A DNA stretch of 64,000 bases from Stentor roeselii. Its lineage: Eukaryota > Ciliophora > Heterotrichea > Heterotrichida > Stentoridae. Position 1 is the stretch's first letter; each line of letters starts with the position of its first letter. Below, piece by piece: positions 1 to 8,547 of this stretch. A model generated the notes under the pieces. It was not told the DNA's origin. It ran no database searches and saw only the letters and a program-made list of their open reading frames with translations. The position numbers and the translations under genes were made by a program. Location of the stretch: the NCBI GenBank assembly GCA_006503475.1, contig RSEH01000043.1, positions 62,001 to 126,000 of the forward strand, written 5' to 3'.

Positions 1-1038
1 AATTTTTTCGTAGAATTTTTTCGTCTCTGAATAGATAAAGAAAGTATAAAAAGCCTTTATAATTCTATAATTATCATACATGATTTCAAAAATTCGTTTT
101 TTCCTTTCACTCAAGATACCTACAAAATTTTTTTTCTCAATTTCAAAATTTTCCTCCTGTTCCCTGAGATCTCTTTCCAACATATCCTTCTCCTTCCATG
201 CTTTAGAATTTTTAATTTTTTCAATTTTGATAGCTTCATCCGAGCACTTACTGAGCATTTTTTCATGTGAGAACCTAACACCTTGATTATCTTTATCAAC
301 CAATTCAATACTCCTCTCAATAAACTCTAAATTCAATTCAACATCAATTCTTTCATTTTTTAATTTTTCATATTCATTCTCCAAATTCTTTTTTTCTTGA
401 ATCATAAAAATTTTCTGTTCCTTGAGCAAGTTCAAAGATTTCGACTTTTCAAAAAGTTCCAGTTCTTTGTTGAAGACTTGATTTTTCAGCTTTTTAAGAC
501 TGTTCTTATTTGCCGATATCGAATCAAAAACACTCATTTTTTTCTTTTCATTTTCACAAACAGCGGAAAGATTCGATCTTAGTTTAAAGTTTTGGGAATT
601 TATTGAAAGATTTATTTGATTGTGAAGGAATTTAAGGACTTGCTTTTTTGTGTTTATTTCAATTGATAAACTTTCTTGATCGGATAACAGGAATTTGTTG
701 ATGTGCTCAATGTGGGAGAGCTTTTCAGTCATTTTTGATAATTTTTCATTTTCTGCTGATGTTTCTTGAGTCTTCATTGCGATGAAGAATTTGATTTCCT
801 TTATTTTTGATTTGAAGTTTTCTAGAGTATTTTTTAATAGATTAGTGTTTGTGAGAAATTTTGAGTGGAGGCTTTGGAAATGAGAGAGGTCTGGCTTGGT
901 GTCAGAAAATTGGATTGATTGCTTTTTTGAGTATTCTTCGATGAAGAATTCGAAAAATTCTTTGTATTTCGGAATGACTTGGTTTTTTAAGTAATCGATT
1001 TTAGATACTAGAATTTGACTGTCTACCGCCGCTGCCAT
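1..1038 (-). CDS. Coiled-coil protein, C-terminus beyond the window
   Basis: An open frame runs on the minus strand from ATG at 1038 to the left window edge without a stop, giving 346 visible residues; the C-terminus is missing because the window ends, not because the gene is broken. The start reads MAAAVDSQILVSKIDYLKNQ and is preceded by an AT-rich TTAATATAA stretch, as at other starts here. The rest is rich in Lys, Glu, Leu, Ile and Asn with heptad-like spacing, so a long coiled coil is likely. No enzymatic motif, signal peptide or membrane segment is visible. Such proteins are common in ciliate cortex and basal-body structures, but that is only a guess; I do not recognise the family. Confidence 0.75.
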   Translation of the reverse strand, partial: MAAAVDSQILVSKIDYLKNQVIPKYKEFFEFFIEEYSKKQSIQFSDTKPDLSHFQSLHSKFLTNTNLLKNTLENFKSKIKEIKFFIAMKTQETSAENEKLSKMTEKLSHIEHINKFLLSDQESLSIEINTKKQVLKFLHNQINLSINSQNFKLRSNLSAVCENEKKKMSVFDSISANKNSLKKLKNQVFNKELELFEKSKSLNLLKEQKIFMIQEKKNLENEYEKLKNERIDVELNLEFIERSIELVDKDNQGVRFSHEKMLSKCSDEAIKIEKIKNSKAWKEKDMLERDLREQEENFEIEKKNFVGILSERKKRIFEIMYDNYRIIKAFYTFFIYSETKKFYEKI

Positions 1039-1134
1039 ATTTATATTAATCTTAAATAACTACCAAAAAAAAATAAAGATAAGATACTTCATTTCTAAGT
1101 AATACATGTTTAATGATCTAACTTCAAATTCTAT

Positions 1135-1914
1135 CTACAACAAACTATCCCAACCTCTCTTCTGAAACCCTGTAACAGGCCGTGTACTATCATCAAAATC
1201 GCTAAACAAAGCAGAATATTTACTCTTGTAAAACCGACTTGCAGAATTTTCAAAGTTTTCCCTAGAAGGACACAATCTTTGAGACATTTCATCTTGCATT
1301 TGTTTTTTAACTTTTTCTTTATTAACTTCTTCTCGAGTTTTATCAATTTTTTTCATTTCTTTCATTCTTCTCCTGAAAATCTGCAAGTCTTTTTCATAAA
1401 TTTCTAAAATTTCCTTTTCCTGAGGACAAACCAAGAAGCCAGATTCCATTTTAAACTGATAAGTCAATCCTCGACTATCTTTTCTCCGATTTTCATAGCT
1501 GCTTTTCGCTCTTGAACTGTATCTTTTATCGTTTAGTTTGAACTTCCTGCTTAAAACTTCTAAATTTTTCATCATTTCGTCTGGAACTTCGTCGGTTTTG
1601 AAGTGATTTTGAAAAAAATCACTGTCATCGTTATAACTTTCATGAACTCCGAATGGAAGTTTTGGAAGTTGATAGATTTGGATGCCTTCTGAGTTCTTGT
1701 GTTGAGACTTTAATATAACCTGCAAAGGGTTAACTTCAGGTTTTTTTTGTTTTTTAGGTCTCGGCTCACGAAAGTCGAAAGGTCTTCCAGTGATAGCAGA
1801 CTTTTCAAGAAGAGAAATCGAATTAAACCCCAAAGTTTCTTTATAAATGCACTTGTTGACTTTAGAAAGGGCTTGTTTGATTGACTCGAATTTAGATGTT
1901 TTGTTTTTTTGCAT
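1135..1914 (-). CDS. Hypothetical basic protein, 259 aa
   Basis: The frame is open from position 1962, but the first ATG is at 1914, and starting there avoids overlap with the divergent ankyrin gene whose ATG is at 1939. The protein begins MQKNKTSKFESIKQ and ends with Trp-Asp-Ser-Leu-Leu and a TAG stop. It is basic and mostly polar, with a Glu/Lys-rich, probably helical stretch around residues 180-225 and several Arg/Lys/Pro clusters (for example FREPRPKKQKKPEV). No catalytic or membrane motif is seen. The 24 nt between the two divergent start codons must hold, or be flanked by, both promoters. Function unknown. Confidence 0.7.
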   Translation of the reverse strand: MQKNKTSKFESIKQALSKVNKCIYKETLGFNSISLLEKSAITGRPFDFREPRPKKQKKPEVNPLQVILKSQHKNSEGIQIYQLPKLPFGVHESYNDDSDFFQNHFKTDEVPDEMMKNLEVLSRKFKLNDKRYSSRAKSSYENRRKDSRGLTYQFKMESGFLVCPQEKEILEIYEKDLQIFRRRMKEMKKIDKTREEVNKEKVKKQMQDEMSQRLCPSRENFENSASRFYKSKYSALFSDFDDSTRPVTGFQKRGWDSLL

Positions 1915-1938
1915 TATGATTGATTTTCTCGTATTTTT

Positions 1939-2646
1939 ATGTCTAAATTTAACAAGTCTCACTCGCCAGCAAGAGCTTTAATTTACCAGGAGGTGTTAAA
2001 ATCAAGTACTCTGAAAAGAATCAAAAGAAAATCGGTTAAAAATGAATCAAAAGAGCTTAGTCTTGAAAGTGAAACAAAAGTTGAAGGACTCAAGATTTAC
2101 TTTAGACCCAAGATGTTTAATGATGCGTTTTTAGTTGAACCTAATGAAATTAATCAGCTGATCAACTTGACTCGAATTAGAAGAAATACTACCAAAGCTC
2201 TTATTGGAAAGAAGAAAAAGGACAAAAAAGTTGCAAGATTTGAAGGAGAAAGGAAAAAATTAGTGAAATTTCAGCAATTTTATGGAAATTCTAATACTTC
2301 TTTAAAGTATTTCCAAGTTGTTAAAGCTGGTAATACCAAAGAACTTCGTGAATTGCTGAGTAAGGATTCTGGACTTGTGCAGTTAACAGAGTCTGTTGGG
2401 ATGACTGGCTTGCACTGGGCTGCCAAACGAAATCAAATGAAAATCGCGAATATCCTCATTTCTTATGGATGCCCAATTAGTACGAAAGATATTTTCGGAA
2501 GAACTGCTTTGGATATAGCAAAGAAGTTTAATTATCCTGAATTGATTCACCTGTTTTCAAGCCAGACAATGAAAAACGAAATGAGAGATTCACTCAAAGA
2601 ATCCACTCTAAAAGAATTAACTCCCTTACAGAATGCAAAGGTTTAA
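1939..2646 (+). CDS. Ankyrin-repeat protein, 235 aa
   Basis: ATG at 1939, TAA at 2644-2646. The N-terminal 125 residues are basic and featureless. Residues about 128-210 form two to three ankyrin repeats: the tract containing GMTGLHWAAKRNQMKIANIL matches the G-x-T-x-L-H-x-A-A-x-x-x-x consensus, and DIFGRTALDIAKKFNYPELI is a second unit with the usual G-R-T-A-L-D-x-A signature. Ankyrin repeats are protein-interaction modules, so a scaffold role is likely; the partner cannot be told. The gene is divergent from the hypothetical gene ending at 1135. A 14-nt GT..AG string overlaps the stop codon (from 2641) and could be read as an intron, but the simple stop is preferred. Confidence 0.85.
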   Translation: MSKFNKSHSPARALIYQEVLKSSTLKRIKRKSVKNESKELSLESETKVEGLKIYFRPKMFNDAFLVEPNEINQLINLTRIRRNTTKALIGKKKKDKKVARFEGERKKLVKFQQFYGNSNTSLKYFQVVKAGNTKELRELLSKDSGLVQLTESVGMTGLHWAAKRNQMKIANILISYGCPISTKDIFGRTALDIAKKFNYPELIHLFSSQTMKNEMRDSLKESTLKELTPLQNAKV

Positions 2647-2976
2647 ATAATTAGAATATGAATAATCTTTAAAGATAATTATACTGATTCAAGATATATC
2701 CTCGATGATTTATTTTAATCAAACTAATACATGATTTGTTTAAATATTTCTAACAAGATGTTTCTTTAATCGAGCCTCAAGTTCATCACTCAACTGATAA
2801 TAACTAATCATTAAAAATCAAACCTTATCTAAAACTAAAAGAAAATCAAAAAAACCTAAAATTTTCATCCCTAAAAAAATAACACCTCCAGTTAAAACCT
2901 AAAAACTAAAAGAAAATCAAAAAAACTTAAAATTTTCATCCCTAAAAAAATAACACCTCCAGTTAAACCTATATAA
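2647..2976 (+). other. Intergenic region upstream of the i-AAA protease gene
   Basis: No coding frame. The first half is plain AT-rich sequence. The second half is a tandem duplication (listed separately) that runs almost to the ATG at 2977, which is directly preceded by CTATATAA. Confidence 0.6.
2831..2970 (+). repeat. Tandem duplication, two copies of about 71 bp, directly upstream of a start codon
   Basis: Two almost identical copies (2831-2900 and 2901-2970, period 71) share the core AACACCTCCAGTTAAA and the run TTTTCATCCCTAAAAAAAT, differing at only a few positions. The second copy ends about 6 nt before the ATG at 2977. The repeat lies in the only space available for the promoter and 5' leader of the protease gene, so the duplication doubles any upstream element. 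The high identity suggests a recent event. Confidence 0.9.
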
Positions 2977-4674
2977 ATGCTATCAAAACTAGTGAGATTC
3001 ATGTCTTATCAGCAAATGGAAAAAATGACCAAGGAGTTCCGTTACGACGAGGCAATATCCTATTACCAAAAAACTTTTCCAACTATAAAAGACAAAAGAA
3101 CCCTTGACCAAATGGCGATCGAGTACCAAAAAGCATTAAACCAAAAACTTCTCGTATCACCTTCAACAGATCCGATCCTTCCTCACTTCCAAGAAGAAAA
3201 AAAAATAGATACGGTATCAAAAATCAATTCATATGCCCTCACTACAATTAAAACCTGCATAATAGCCTTCTTATTATACCTACTTCTCAGCATAAAAAAA
3301 GACACCACTTCACTTTTCTTCGATTCCGAAAAAATCATAAAAGAAGCTACTTTCACCAACAAAACTTTCAAAGACGTGAAAGGAATCGACGAATGTCGTG
3401 AAGAACTTGAAGAAATTGTAAACTTTTTAAAAAATCACGAAAAATACAAAAATACCGGCGCGAAAATCCACAGAGGAATACTTCTCACAGGAAGACCTGG
3501 CACCGGCAAGACTCTTCTGGCAAAGGCAGTCGCTGGTGAAGCCGGTGTGAAATTTTTATTCACTTCTGGAAGTGAATTCGAGGAAAGGTTTTACGGACTC
3601 GGTGCATCTCGAGTGCGAAGTCTTTTCGAAGAAGCTCGAAAATCAGCACCTTGCATAATTTTTATTGACGAAATCGATTCAATGGCTTCAAAGCGAAGTT
3701 CAGATGAAGTGACTGGAAGTCAGACCTTGAATCAACTTTTGATAGAAATAGACGGGTTCAATTCGAATGAGAACATAATAATCATCGCAGCGACCAACAT
3801 GCCTGAAGTGATTGACCCGGCTTTGAAACGGTCTGGGCGTTTTGATAAAGAAATTCACATCCCGCCTCCTGGCAAGAAGGGCCGTGAAGAGATTTTAGAC
3901 CTTTACTTATCAAAAATCGTATACGACCCTATGTTGAACAAGGAAGTCATTGTTAGGAAGACCTTCGGGTTAAACGGGGCTGACTTGGCGAATATCGTCA
4001 ATGTCGCAGCGATTCAAGCTGCGAAACATGGCAAGTCTCAAGTGGACGACAGTGACTTTGACTATGCCTTGGACAGGACCAGTCTAGGAATCGAGCGTCG
4101 GTCGAATTTGAATGACAAGCAAGACCTGTTGAATACAGCTTATCATGAACTAGGCCACGCTTATATCAGCTTGATTTATGATACTGCTAAACTTCAAAAA
4201 ATCACCATTTTGCCGAAAGGACACAGCTTGGGACACACTGGCTTTCTGCAGGTAAAGGAAAATGATATCACCTCAGTTAAAGATGTCAAAGGATTCATTT
4301 GTACAGCACTTGGTGGAAGAGCTGCTGAAGAAGTTTTCATGGGAATTGAGAATGTCACTACTGGGTGCTCGAGTGACTTGTCGAAATCTACTCAAATCGC
4401 TTATAATAGCGTTAACCATGGATTGTTTTATGAAGAAACTGGAATTTTGAATCATCCTAGTAAAGGATTAAGTGATGAAACTCTTCGTGTTGTTGAAAAA
4501 TTCTCAACGGAACTTGTTGCAAGGCTTTATAAGGAAGTAGTTAACGTGATCACTCAGAAAAAAGACTTGATTCATCATTGCGCTTTGTATTTAATTGAAA
4601 AAGAAACTATCACAGCTGAGGAATTAAAAGAGCAAATCAAGATATTTGAAGAAAAAGTTAGAAAAACAGAATAA
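2977..4674 (+). CDS. YME1: Mitochondrial i-AAA (FtsH/Yme1-like) zinc metalloprotease, 565 aa
   Basis: Membrane-anchored ATP-dependent protease. Visible parts in order: N-terminal helical region (1-85); one membrane helix about 91-107; AAA+ domain with Walker A TGRPGTGKT (171-179), pore loop FYG (205-207), Walker B IIFIDEID (227-234) and second region of homology with arginine finger (about 272-288); peptidase domain with HELGH (390-394) as the zinc motif and Asp467 as likely third ligand. A single membrane helix before the ATPase domain is the layout of the inner-membrane i-AAA protease (Yme1) rather than the two-helix m-AAA type. Known role of the family: quality control of inner-membrane and intermembrane-space proteins. 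The unusual Arg in Walker A (usually GPPGTGKT) should still bind ATP. The next gene starts 3 nt after the TAA. Confidence 0.92.
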   Translation: MLSKLVRFMSYQQMEKMTKEFRYDEAISYYQKTFPTIKDKRTLDQMAIEYQKALNQKLLVSPSTDPILPHFQEEKKIDTVSKINSYALTTIKTCIIAFLLYLLLSIKKDTTSLFFDSEKIIKEATFTNKTFKDVKGIDECREELEEIVNFLKNHEKYKNTGAKIHRGILLTGRPGTGKTLLAKAVAGEAGVKFLFTSGSEFEERFYGLGASRVRSLFEEARKSAPCIIFIDEIDSMASKRSSDEVTGSQTLNQLLIEIDGFNSNENIIIIAATNMPEVIDPALKRSGRFDKEIHIPPPGKKGREEILDLYLSKIVYDPMLNKEVIVRKTFGLNGADLANIVNVAAIQAAKHGKSQVDDSDFDYALDRTSLGIERRSNLNDKQDLLNTAYHELGHAYISLIYDTAKLQKITILPKGHSLGHTGFLQVKENDITSVKDVKGFICTALGGRAAEEVFMGIENVTTGCSSDLSKSTQIAYNSVNHGLFYEETGILNHPSKGLSDETLRVVEKFSTELVARLYKEVVNVITQKKDLIHHCALYLIEKETITAEELKEQIKIFEEKVRKTE

Positions 4675-4677
4675 TTT

Positions 4678-5139
4678 ATGGATTTACTTAATAAACAACT
4701 CGTCAACAAAGAAAATCAGTTCAGGGAAATGTCAGCACAGCTGATGAGTCATTTAAAGAAAATCAACCTTCTTTCAGTAGAAGTTGAAGAACTTTTCAAT
4801 GGAAATTCAGAGCTGAGAAAAAAAATTGATCAGAAAGATGATGAAATCGCTTTAATGCTTAAAGAAAAACTTGAACTAATCGATATCCTTGAAGCACTTG
4901 AAAACCCGGAAGGGATAAAAGACGAGCTGGTCTTTGTTGAAGAGAAAGAAATTCAGAAGGAAGAAGAAAAAATTGAAGTCACTCAACCTGTGGAAGAAGT
5001 CGAACAAAAGGAAGAAGAAAAAGTTGAAGAGCTTGATAAGGAGGAGGAGGATAAAGAAGAGACTTATATTTCAGATAACATTGATATCACTTCTGAACTG
5101 GAAAAACTCGGACTTGTTGACTTGGTAAAAAAGTACTAA
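4678..5139 (+). CDS. Acidic coiled-coil protein, 153 aa
   Basis: ATG at 4678 follows the TAA of the protease gene after only three bases. Residues 1-75 have heptad-like Leu/Ile spacing and should form a coiled coil; residues about 78-130 are extremely rich in Glu, Lys and Val (EEKEIQKEEEKIEVTQPVEE and more), and the C-terminus is a short amphipathic tail. No known domain. Because the leader is so short, the gene must use a promoter inside the end of the protease gene or be co-transcribed with it. Function unknown. Confidence 0.75.
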   Translation: MDLLNKQLVNKENQFREMSAQLMSHLKKINLLSVEVEELFNGNSELRKKIDQKDDEIALMLKEKLELIDILEALENPEGIKDELVFVEEKEIQKEEEKIEVTQPVEEVEQKEEEKVEELDKEEEDKEETYISDNIDITSELEKLGLVDLVKKY

Positions 5140-5161
5140 TATTGAAATTCCTTAGTTTCTA

Positions 5162-5713
5162 TTAAATATTCGACATGTCAATATCTTCATTCAGCATCCC
5201 GTTCACACTATCTTGGATGTTCTTTAAACTATTCAGCGACTCCAGAAAACCTCCAAAGTCGAAAGTAACGAATTCTTGAAGTGACTTGACTACACTTTCC
5301 TTGAATCTGAGGATGTAGTCAAGTTGACCTTGCAAGGCGTTCACTTTTGTCAGCACTTCTTTGGTGGGAGATGATGATAAAGTTTCAGGAAGTAATTCAA
5401 CTGTTTTAGTCAGACCAGTCGGGGTTTTAAGAGGGTCGGGGTACCCGCAAGTAATGCCTACGGTCGACGATGCAACAGCCGCAGGGACTTCACAGGTCCT
5501 GGCCTTGGGTAAGCGTCCAGCCTTGGCCTCTTCGATCATTTTCTTGAACTTGAAGGTGTGACCCTTGAGCATCGGCAAGTCATTCAATATTTTTTCCAGT
5601 TCCTGCGGAGCCAGATTCAAAAACGCTTCGAGATTCGAAAATCCAGCATTACTGAAAGCTTCAAAATAAGACTCAAGCGAAATCGACGAAAGTGCTTCTT
5701 GGATGCTGATCAT
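5162..5713 (-). CDS. SAM-domain protein, 183 aa
   Basis: ATG at 5713, TAA at 5162. Residues about 5-65 resemble a sterile alpha motif: L-x-x-Y-F-E-A-F near the start, then GFSNLEAFLNLAPQELEKIL and a final basic helix (TFKFKKMIEEAKAGR), the usual five-helix pattern with the aromatic and Gly/Leu positions in place. SAM domains mediate protein or RNA binding and polymerisation. The remaining 115 residues are low complexity, then a helical tail. The gene converges on the acidic coiled-coil gene (22 nt between stops) and diverges from the CPSF30 gene with 37 nt between ATGs; its own ATG is preceded by GGGGGGTATAA. Confidence 0.75.
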   Translation of the reverse strand: MISIQEALSSISLESYFEAFSNAGFSNLEAFLNLAPQELEKILNDLPMLKGHTFKFKKMIEEAKAGRLPKARTCEVPAAVASSTVGITCGYPDPLKTPTGLTKTVELLPETLSSSPTKEVLTKVNALQGQLDYILRFKESVVKSLQEFVTFDFGGFLESLNSLKNIQDSVNGMLNEDIDMSNI

Positions 5714-5750
5714 TTATACCCCCCGAGTAACAAATAATAAAATTATCGAC

Positions 5751-6410
5751 ATGGAAAAAGACTCTTGGGACCCTCGGGTCTGCCGCGCGTTTTTCACTGG
5801 AAACTGCCCTAACGGAGCGAGGTGCAAGTTAAAGCACACTCAACCTGTTCGCGAGGTGGTCTGCAGAGCCTTTTTAATCCACCGAGACTGCAAAAAAGGA
5901 GCGCTTTGTCCTTTTCTCCATGAAATCATTCAAGAAAAACTTCCGGAATGTCGAAACTTCTCTGCTGGTGGGTCTTGCTCTAACAAAGACTGCAAGTTTC
6001 GCCATTCTAACAAGAAAGAAATCAAGGAAATCAAGGAATGTGCTTATTTTAATATGGGTGAGGTTTAGACAGGGTTTTGTGAACAGGGAAAGTTCTGCAA
6101 GTTTAAACATGTCAAAAAATTGCTTTGTTTTGAGTTTATTGAAACTGGAAAGTGTCTTTTGCCTGAAAGTTGTAAGAAGGTTCATTTGGATTCCATTGAT
6201 GATGCTTATCTTTCGGAGGCTTTTTATAAACTTCACCCTGATTATGAGAACTTTGAATTCAAAAACTTGTTTGTGTTGTGTAATAAATGCATGAATTTTG
6301 GACATTCGGCTTTGATGTGTCTTGGAGTTGGAGATGAAGTTCAAGCTATTAGGTGTTACTCTTGTGGAGGGCTGGGACATAAATCGATGAATTGTCCTGG
6401 GATTGTTTAG
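5751..6410 (+). CDS. CPSF4: CPSF30 (CPSF4/Yth1) polyadenylation factor, two exons, 214 aa
   Basis: RNA-binding subunit of the cleavage and polyadenylation specificity factor, which recognises the polyadenylation signal in the nucleus. Removing the 15-nt intron 6058-6072 gives five CCCH zinc fingers with C-x7/8-C-x4/5-C-x3-H spacing; the fourth (CAYFNMGFCEQGKFCKFKH) exists only in the spliced product. Two CCHC zinc knuckles (CNKCMNFGHSALMC and CYSCGGLGHKSMNC) follow. Five CCCH fingers plus zinc knuckle is diagnostic for CPSF30; animals have one or two knuckles. The frame is open from an ATG at 5703, but that overlaps the divergent SAM gene, so the ATG at 5751 (MEKDSWDPRVCRAFF) is chosen. Stop TAG. 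Confidence 0.93.
6058..6072 (+). other. 15-nt spliceosomal intron in the CPSF30 gene
   Basis: GTGAGGTTTAGACAG. It contains an in-frame TAG, and its removal joins G-ly and Phe-Cys to rebuild CCCH finger 4 in the same frame. It has GT and AG ends and an A six bases from the 3' end, the position shared by all introns in this window and likely the branch point. Confidence 0.93.
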
Positions 6411-6466
6411 AGGGTTAGACGAATGTTTATTTTGGATTAGATTAAACTATTCAAGTAATTTACTAA

Positions 6467-7504
6467 ATGTTGATTCTATTTTTTCTACACCTGGCTAGGT
6501 CAAAGTTCTGTCCTATTTACCAATGCTCGCCTTTTCCATTGAATGAAACCTCTGGACAGTGCATTGAAAAGGAAGGGTTTACTTATAACTTAGGCACTTG
6601 TTCTGAAAAGTATTATTCTTATTGTCCTCCTAATCAATCCGACTCTTATTGTCAACTTCCTCTAACACCTTCTGACATCAATATTTCTTATGTCGGAGAA
6701 CAATGCATTTATGATAGGAACTGTCTCGATAGTCTTTGTCATAAACAAAGGTGCAGTGGAAAAGAATCAGGTGATCTATGCAATTCGACATCTGAATGCG
6801 ATGTTGGCCTTTATTGTAATCAGACTTGCGTACCTCAAAAGGGTGTTGGAGAACCATGCTCATCTGACCAGGAATGCAAGAACAGCCTGGGTTGCTTCAA
6901 CTCGAATTGCACAAAATATTTCTCAGTCCCGTCAATGAGTCAACTCGAAAGCTGTTCAAACGGTATAAACTACCTATGTGAAACCGGAGCTTGCGGATTT
7001 TACAACAACTCCTGGCTCTGTTTACCAAGCCTAACGTCCAGAAACGCTTTACCCCAAATATGTGGAAATGACGGTGACTGCATAGTGAAAAAAAACGATG
7101 CATTTTCCAGTTATTCAACAGATTGTGAATGTGGATTCAACCCAATCGGCGTATCATTTTGCAAACTTGCTCCAGGTGACAAGCCCTTCAAGTCCTTCAT
7201 GAAGTACATGAAAACCTGGTTGACCAGCAAGTCTTCAAATTGCCATTCATTAACAAGAGATAGTTTGAAGTGCATTTCAGAATTTTCTAATACTGAATTT
7301 TTTGCTTACTTGCAGTATTACTACCTGCAAGTCATGATGTTTCCTTCTGTTCAGATGAACGATGACTGTATCAAGGAGGTCTTCACTGGTCAATATTGGG
7401 ATGCTGTTAAACTTGTGGATAATCTGCCTGAATCTGATGAAAGCGATTCTTATTCTTTTCTTTTGAACTTCTCTCTTTTTCTCTTTAGCGCTTTTAATTG
7501 GTAA
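6467..7504 (+). CDS. Secreted/GPI-anchored cysteine-rich surface protein, 345 aa
   Basis: ATG at 6467 gives a short hydrophobic N-terminus (MLILFFLHLARSKFC) typical of a signal peptide. The body has many cysteines in small modules (EQCIYDRNCLDSLCHKQRC, GEPCSSDQECKNSLGCFNSN) similar to the Dickkopf-like Cys-rich units common in ciliate surface proteins, with several N-x-S/T glycosylation sites. The last 20 residues (SFLLNFSLFLFSAFNW) are hydrophobic after a polar Ser/Asp/Glu stretch, which suggests a GPI-anchor signal rather than a true membrane helix with a tail. Likely displayed on the cell surface; ligand unknown. Stop TAA, 12 nt before the next ATG. Confidence 0.78.
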   Translation: MLILFFLHLARSKFCPIYQCSPFPLNETSGQCIEKEGFTYNLGTCSEKYYSYCPPNQSDSYCQLPLTPSDINISYVGEQCIYDRNCLDSLCHKQRCSGKESGDLCNSTSECDVGLYCNQTCVPQKGVGEPCSSDQECKNSLGCFNSNCTKYFSVPSMSQLESCSNGINYLCETGACGFYNNSWLCLPSLTSRNALPQICGNDGDCIVKKNDAFSSYSTDCECGFNPIGVSFCKLAPGDKPFKSFMKYMKTWLTSKSSNCHSLTRDSLKCISEFSNTEFFAYLQYYYLQVMMFPSVQMNDDCIKEVFTGQYWDAVKLVDNLPESDESDSYSFLLNFSLFLFSAFNW

Positions 7505-7516
7505 TAGTTAGTCATC

Positions 7517-8424
7517 ATGAACCCGCACTACTACAGTCAGACTGAATCGAGCTTGCAGAAAACTATGCCGCCTGCGAAGCTTAAGGAAAAGTTGGAAAGT
7601 CTTACAGATGATGTGGAAAGAATCAAAGATGAACTTGAAAATCACTCGAGAAGTCTTTTTACTCTTGAAAAACATAATGGGTTGGTACTTAGACAGTTTG
7701 ATCAGTTGAGGGGAATCTTTGAAAAGTTTTATGAAGAAATCATTCAGAAAATAGGAAATGTGCAAAAGGACCTTGATGATCGGATCACTCAAAATGAAAT
7801 CAATACTCAGCCTAAACTGTTGAAATTGGAAAAATTGGCTGAGATTCAGAACTCGTTTAGAGATCAAACTACTTCAAGTTTGCATGAACTCCAACAGTAT
7901 TTCTAAGTAGACTCTCAGTAAGATTAGAGAAAACTATTCAAGAAAACTCAAGACTTCAGATAGATTTAAAAGATGGGCAAGAAAAGTTAAATGAATTAAG
8001 GCAAGTTTTATTTAGGAGAGACTGCGAAAAACAATGGAAAATCTCTAAACTTTCAAATGATGACCTGGTTCTAGGAATCGAAAGAAAAATCAACGACCAA
8101 GATAAAGGAATTCGAAACAAATTTTCGAATTTCGAAGAAATTTTCACAAGACTAACAGAAGAATCAACAAAGTTCAAAGAGCAAATGAATAACGATTTTT
8201 TTATAATGACTAACTGGGCATCTCAGGTGGATAAAAAACTAGTGAATATCCCTGCAGAGTTCACAAAACACTTAGATAAGCTTTTTGACGACTTAGAACA
8301 GGACCTACATAGACGAACTCTTGAACAGAAAGAATCATTGAACCTGACTTACCAAGATTTATCTCGAAAAATAGAAGCATCTAAATCTCAAAAGTCTTTA
8401 GCGTCTTTTAGTAATTTTTACTAG
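7517..8424 (+). CDS. Coiled-coil protein with a putative 14-nt intron, about 297 aa
   Basis: The first frame (7517-7906) and the frame ending at 8424 are both rich in heptads and differ in phase; the second has no plausible separate start, since its first ATG (8170s) lies deep in a continuous coiled coil. Removing GTATTTCTAAGTAG (7897-7910) joins ..LHELQQ to LSVRLEKTIQENSRL.. in frame, giving one long coiled coil. The result resembles SF-assemblin-like fibre proteins of ciliates in composition only; I would not name it. Alternatives are an 11- or 20-nt intron, or a 1-nt deletion in a normal 15-nt intron. Stop TAG at the 3' end. The start lies 12 nt after the preceding stop. Confidence 0.7.
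7897..7910 (+). other. Putative 14-nt intron
   Basis: GTATTTCTAAGTAG has GT/AG ends and an A at position -6 preceded by T, exactly as in the four 15-nt introns of this window, but is one base shorter on the 5' side. Its removal changes the frame by two, which is what the downstream coding frame needs. Needs RNA support. Confidence 0.55.
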
Positions 8425-8547
8425 TTAGTCTAAATGTAAAGCAGAACCTTTTCTTATCTGACACTTAAAAATTATGAAAGACTTTGCAGAAAATTTTTGA
8501 TTGTTTAACGTTTATAAACCTTAAGAACTAAAAACACTATAAAACCT

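Noticed and set aside
2641-2654. A 14-nt intron over the stop of the ankyrin gene
   Set aside because: Splicing would add only five residues before another stop; the plain TAA is simpler.
5703-5750. N-terminal extension of CPSF30
   Set aside because: It would overlap the start of the divergent SAM gene and adds no domain; the ATG at 5751 fits the family.
6404-6418. Intron over the CPSF30 stop
   Set aside because: GTTTAGAGGGTTAG has no A at -6 and the protein is complete with both zinc knuckles.
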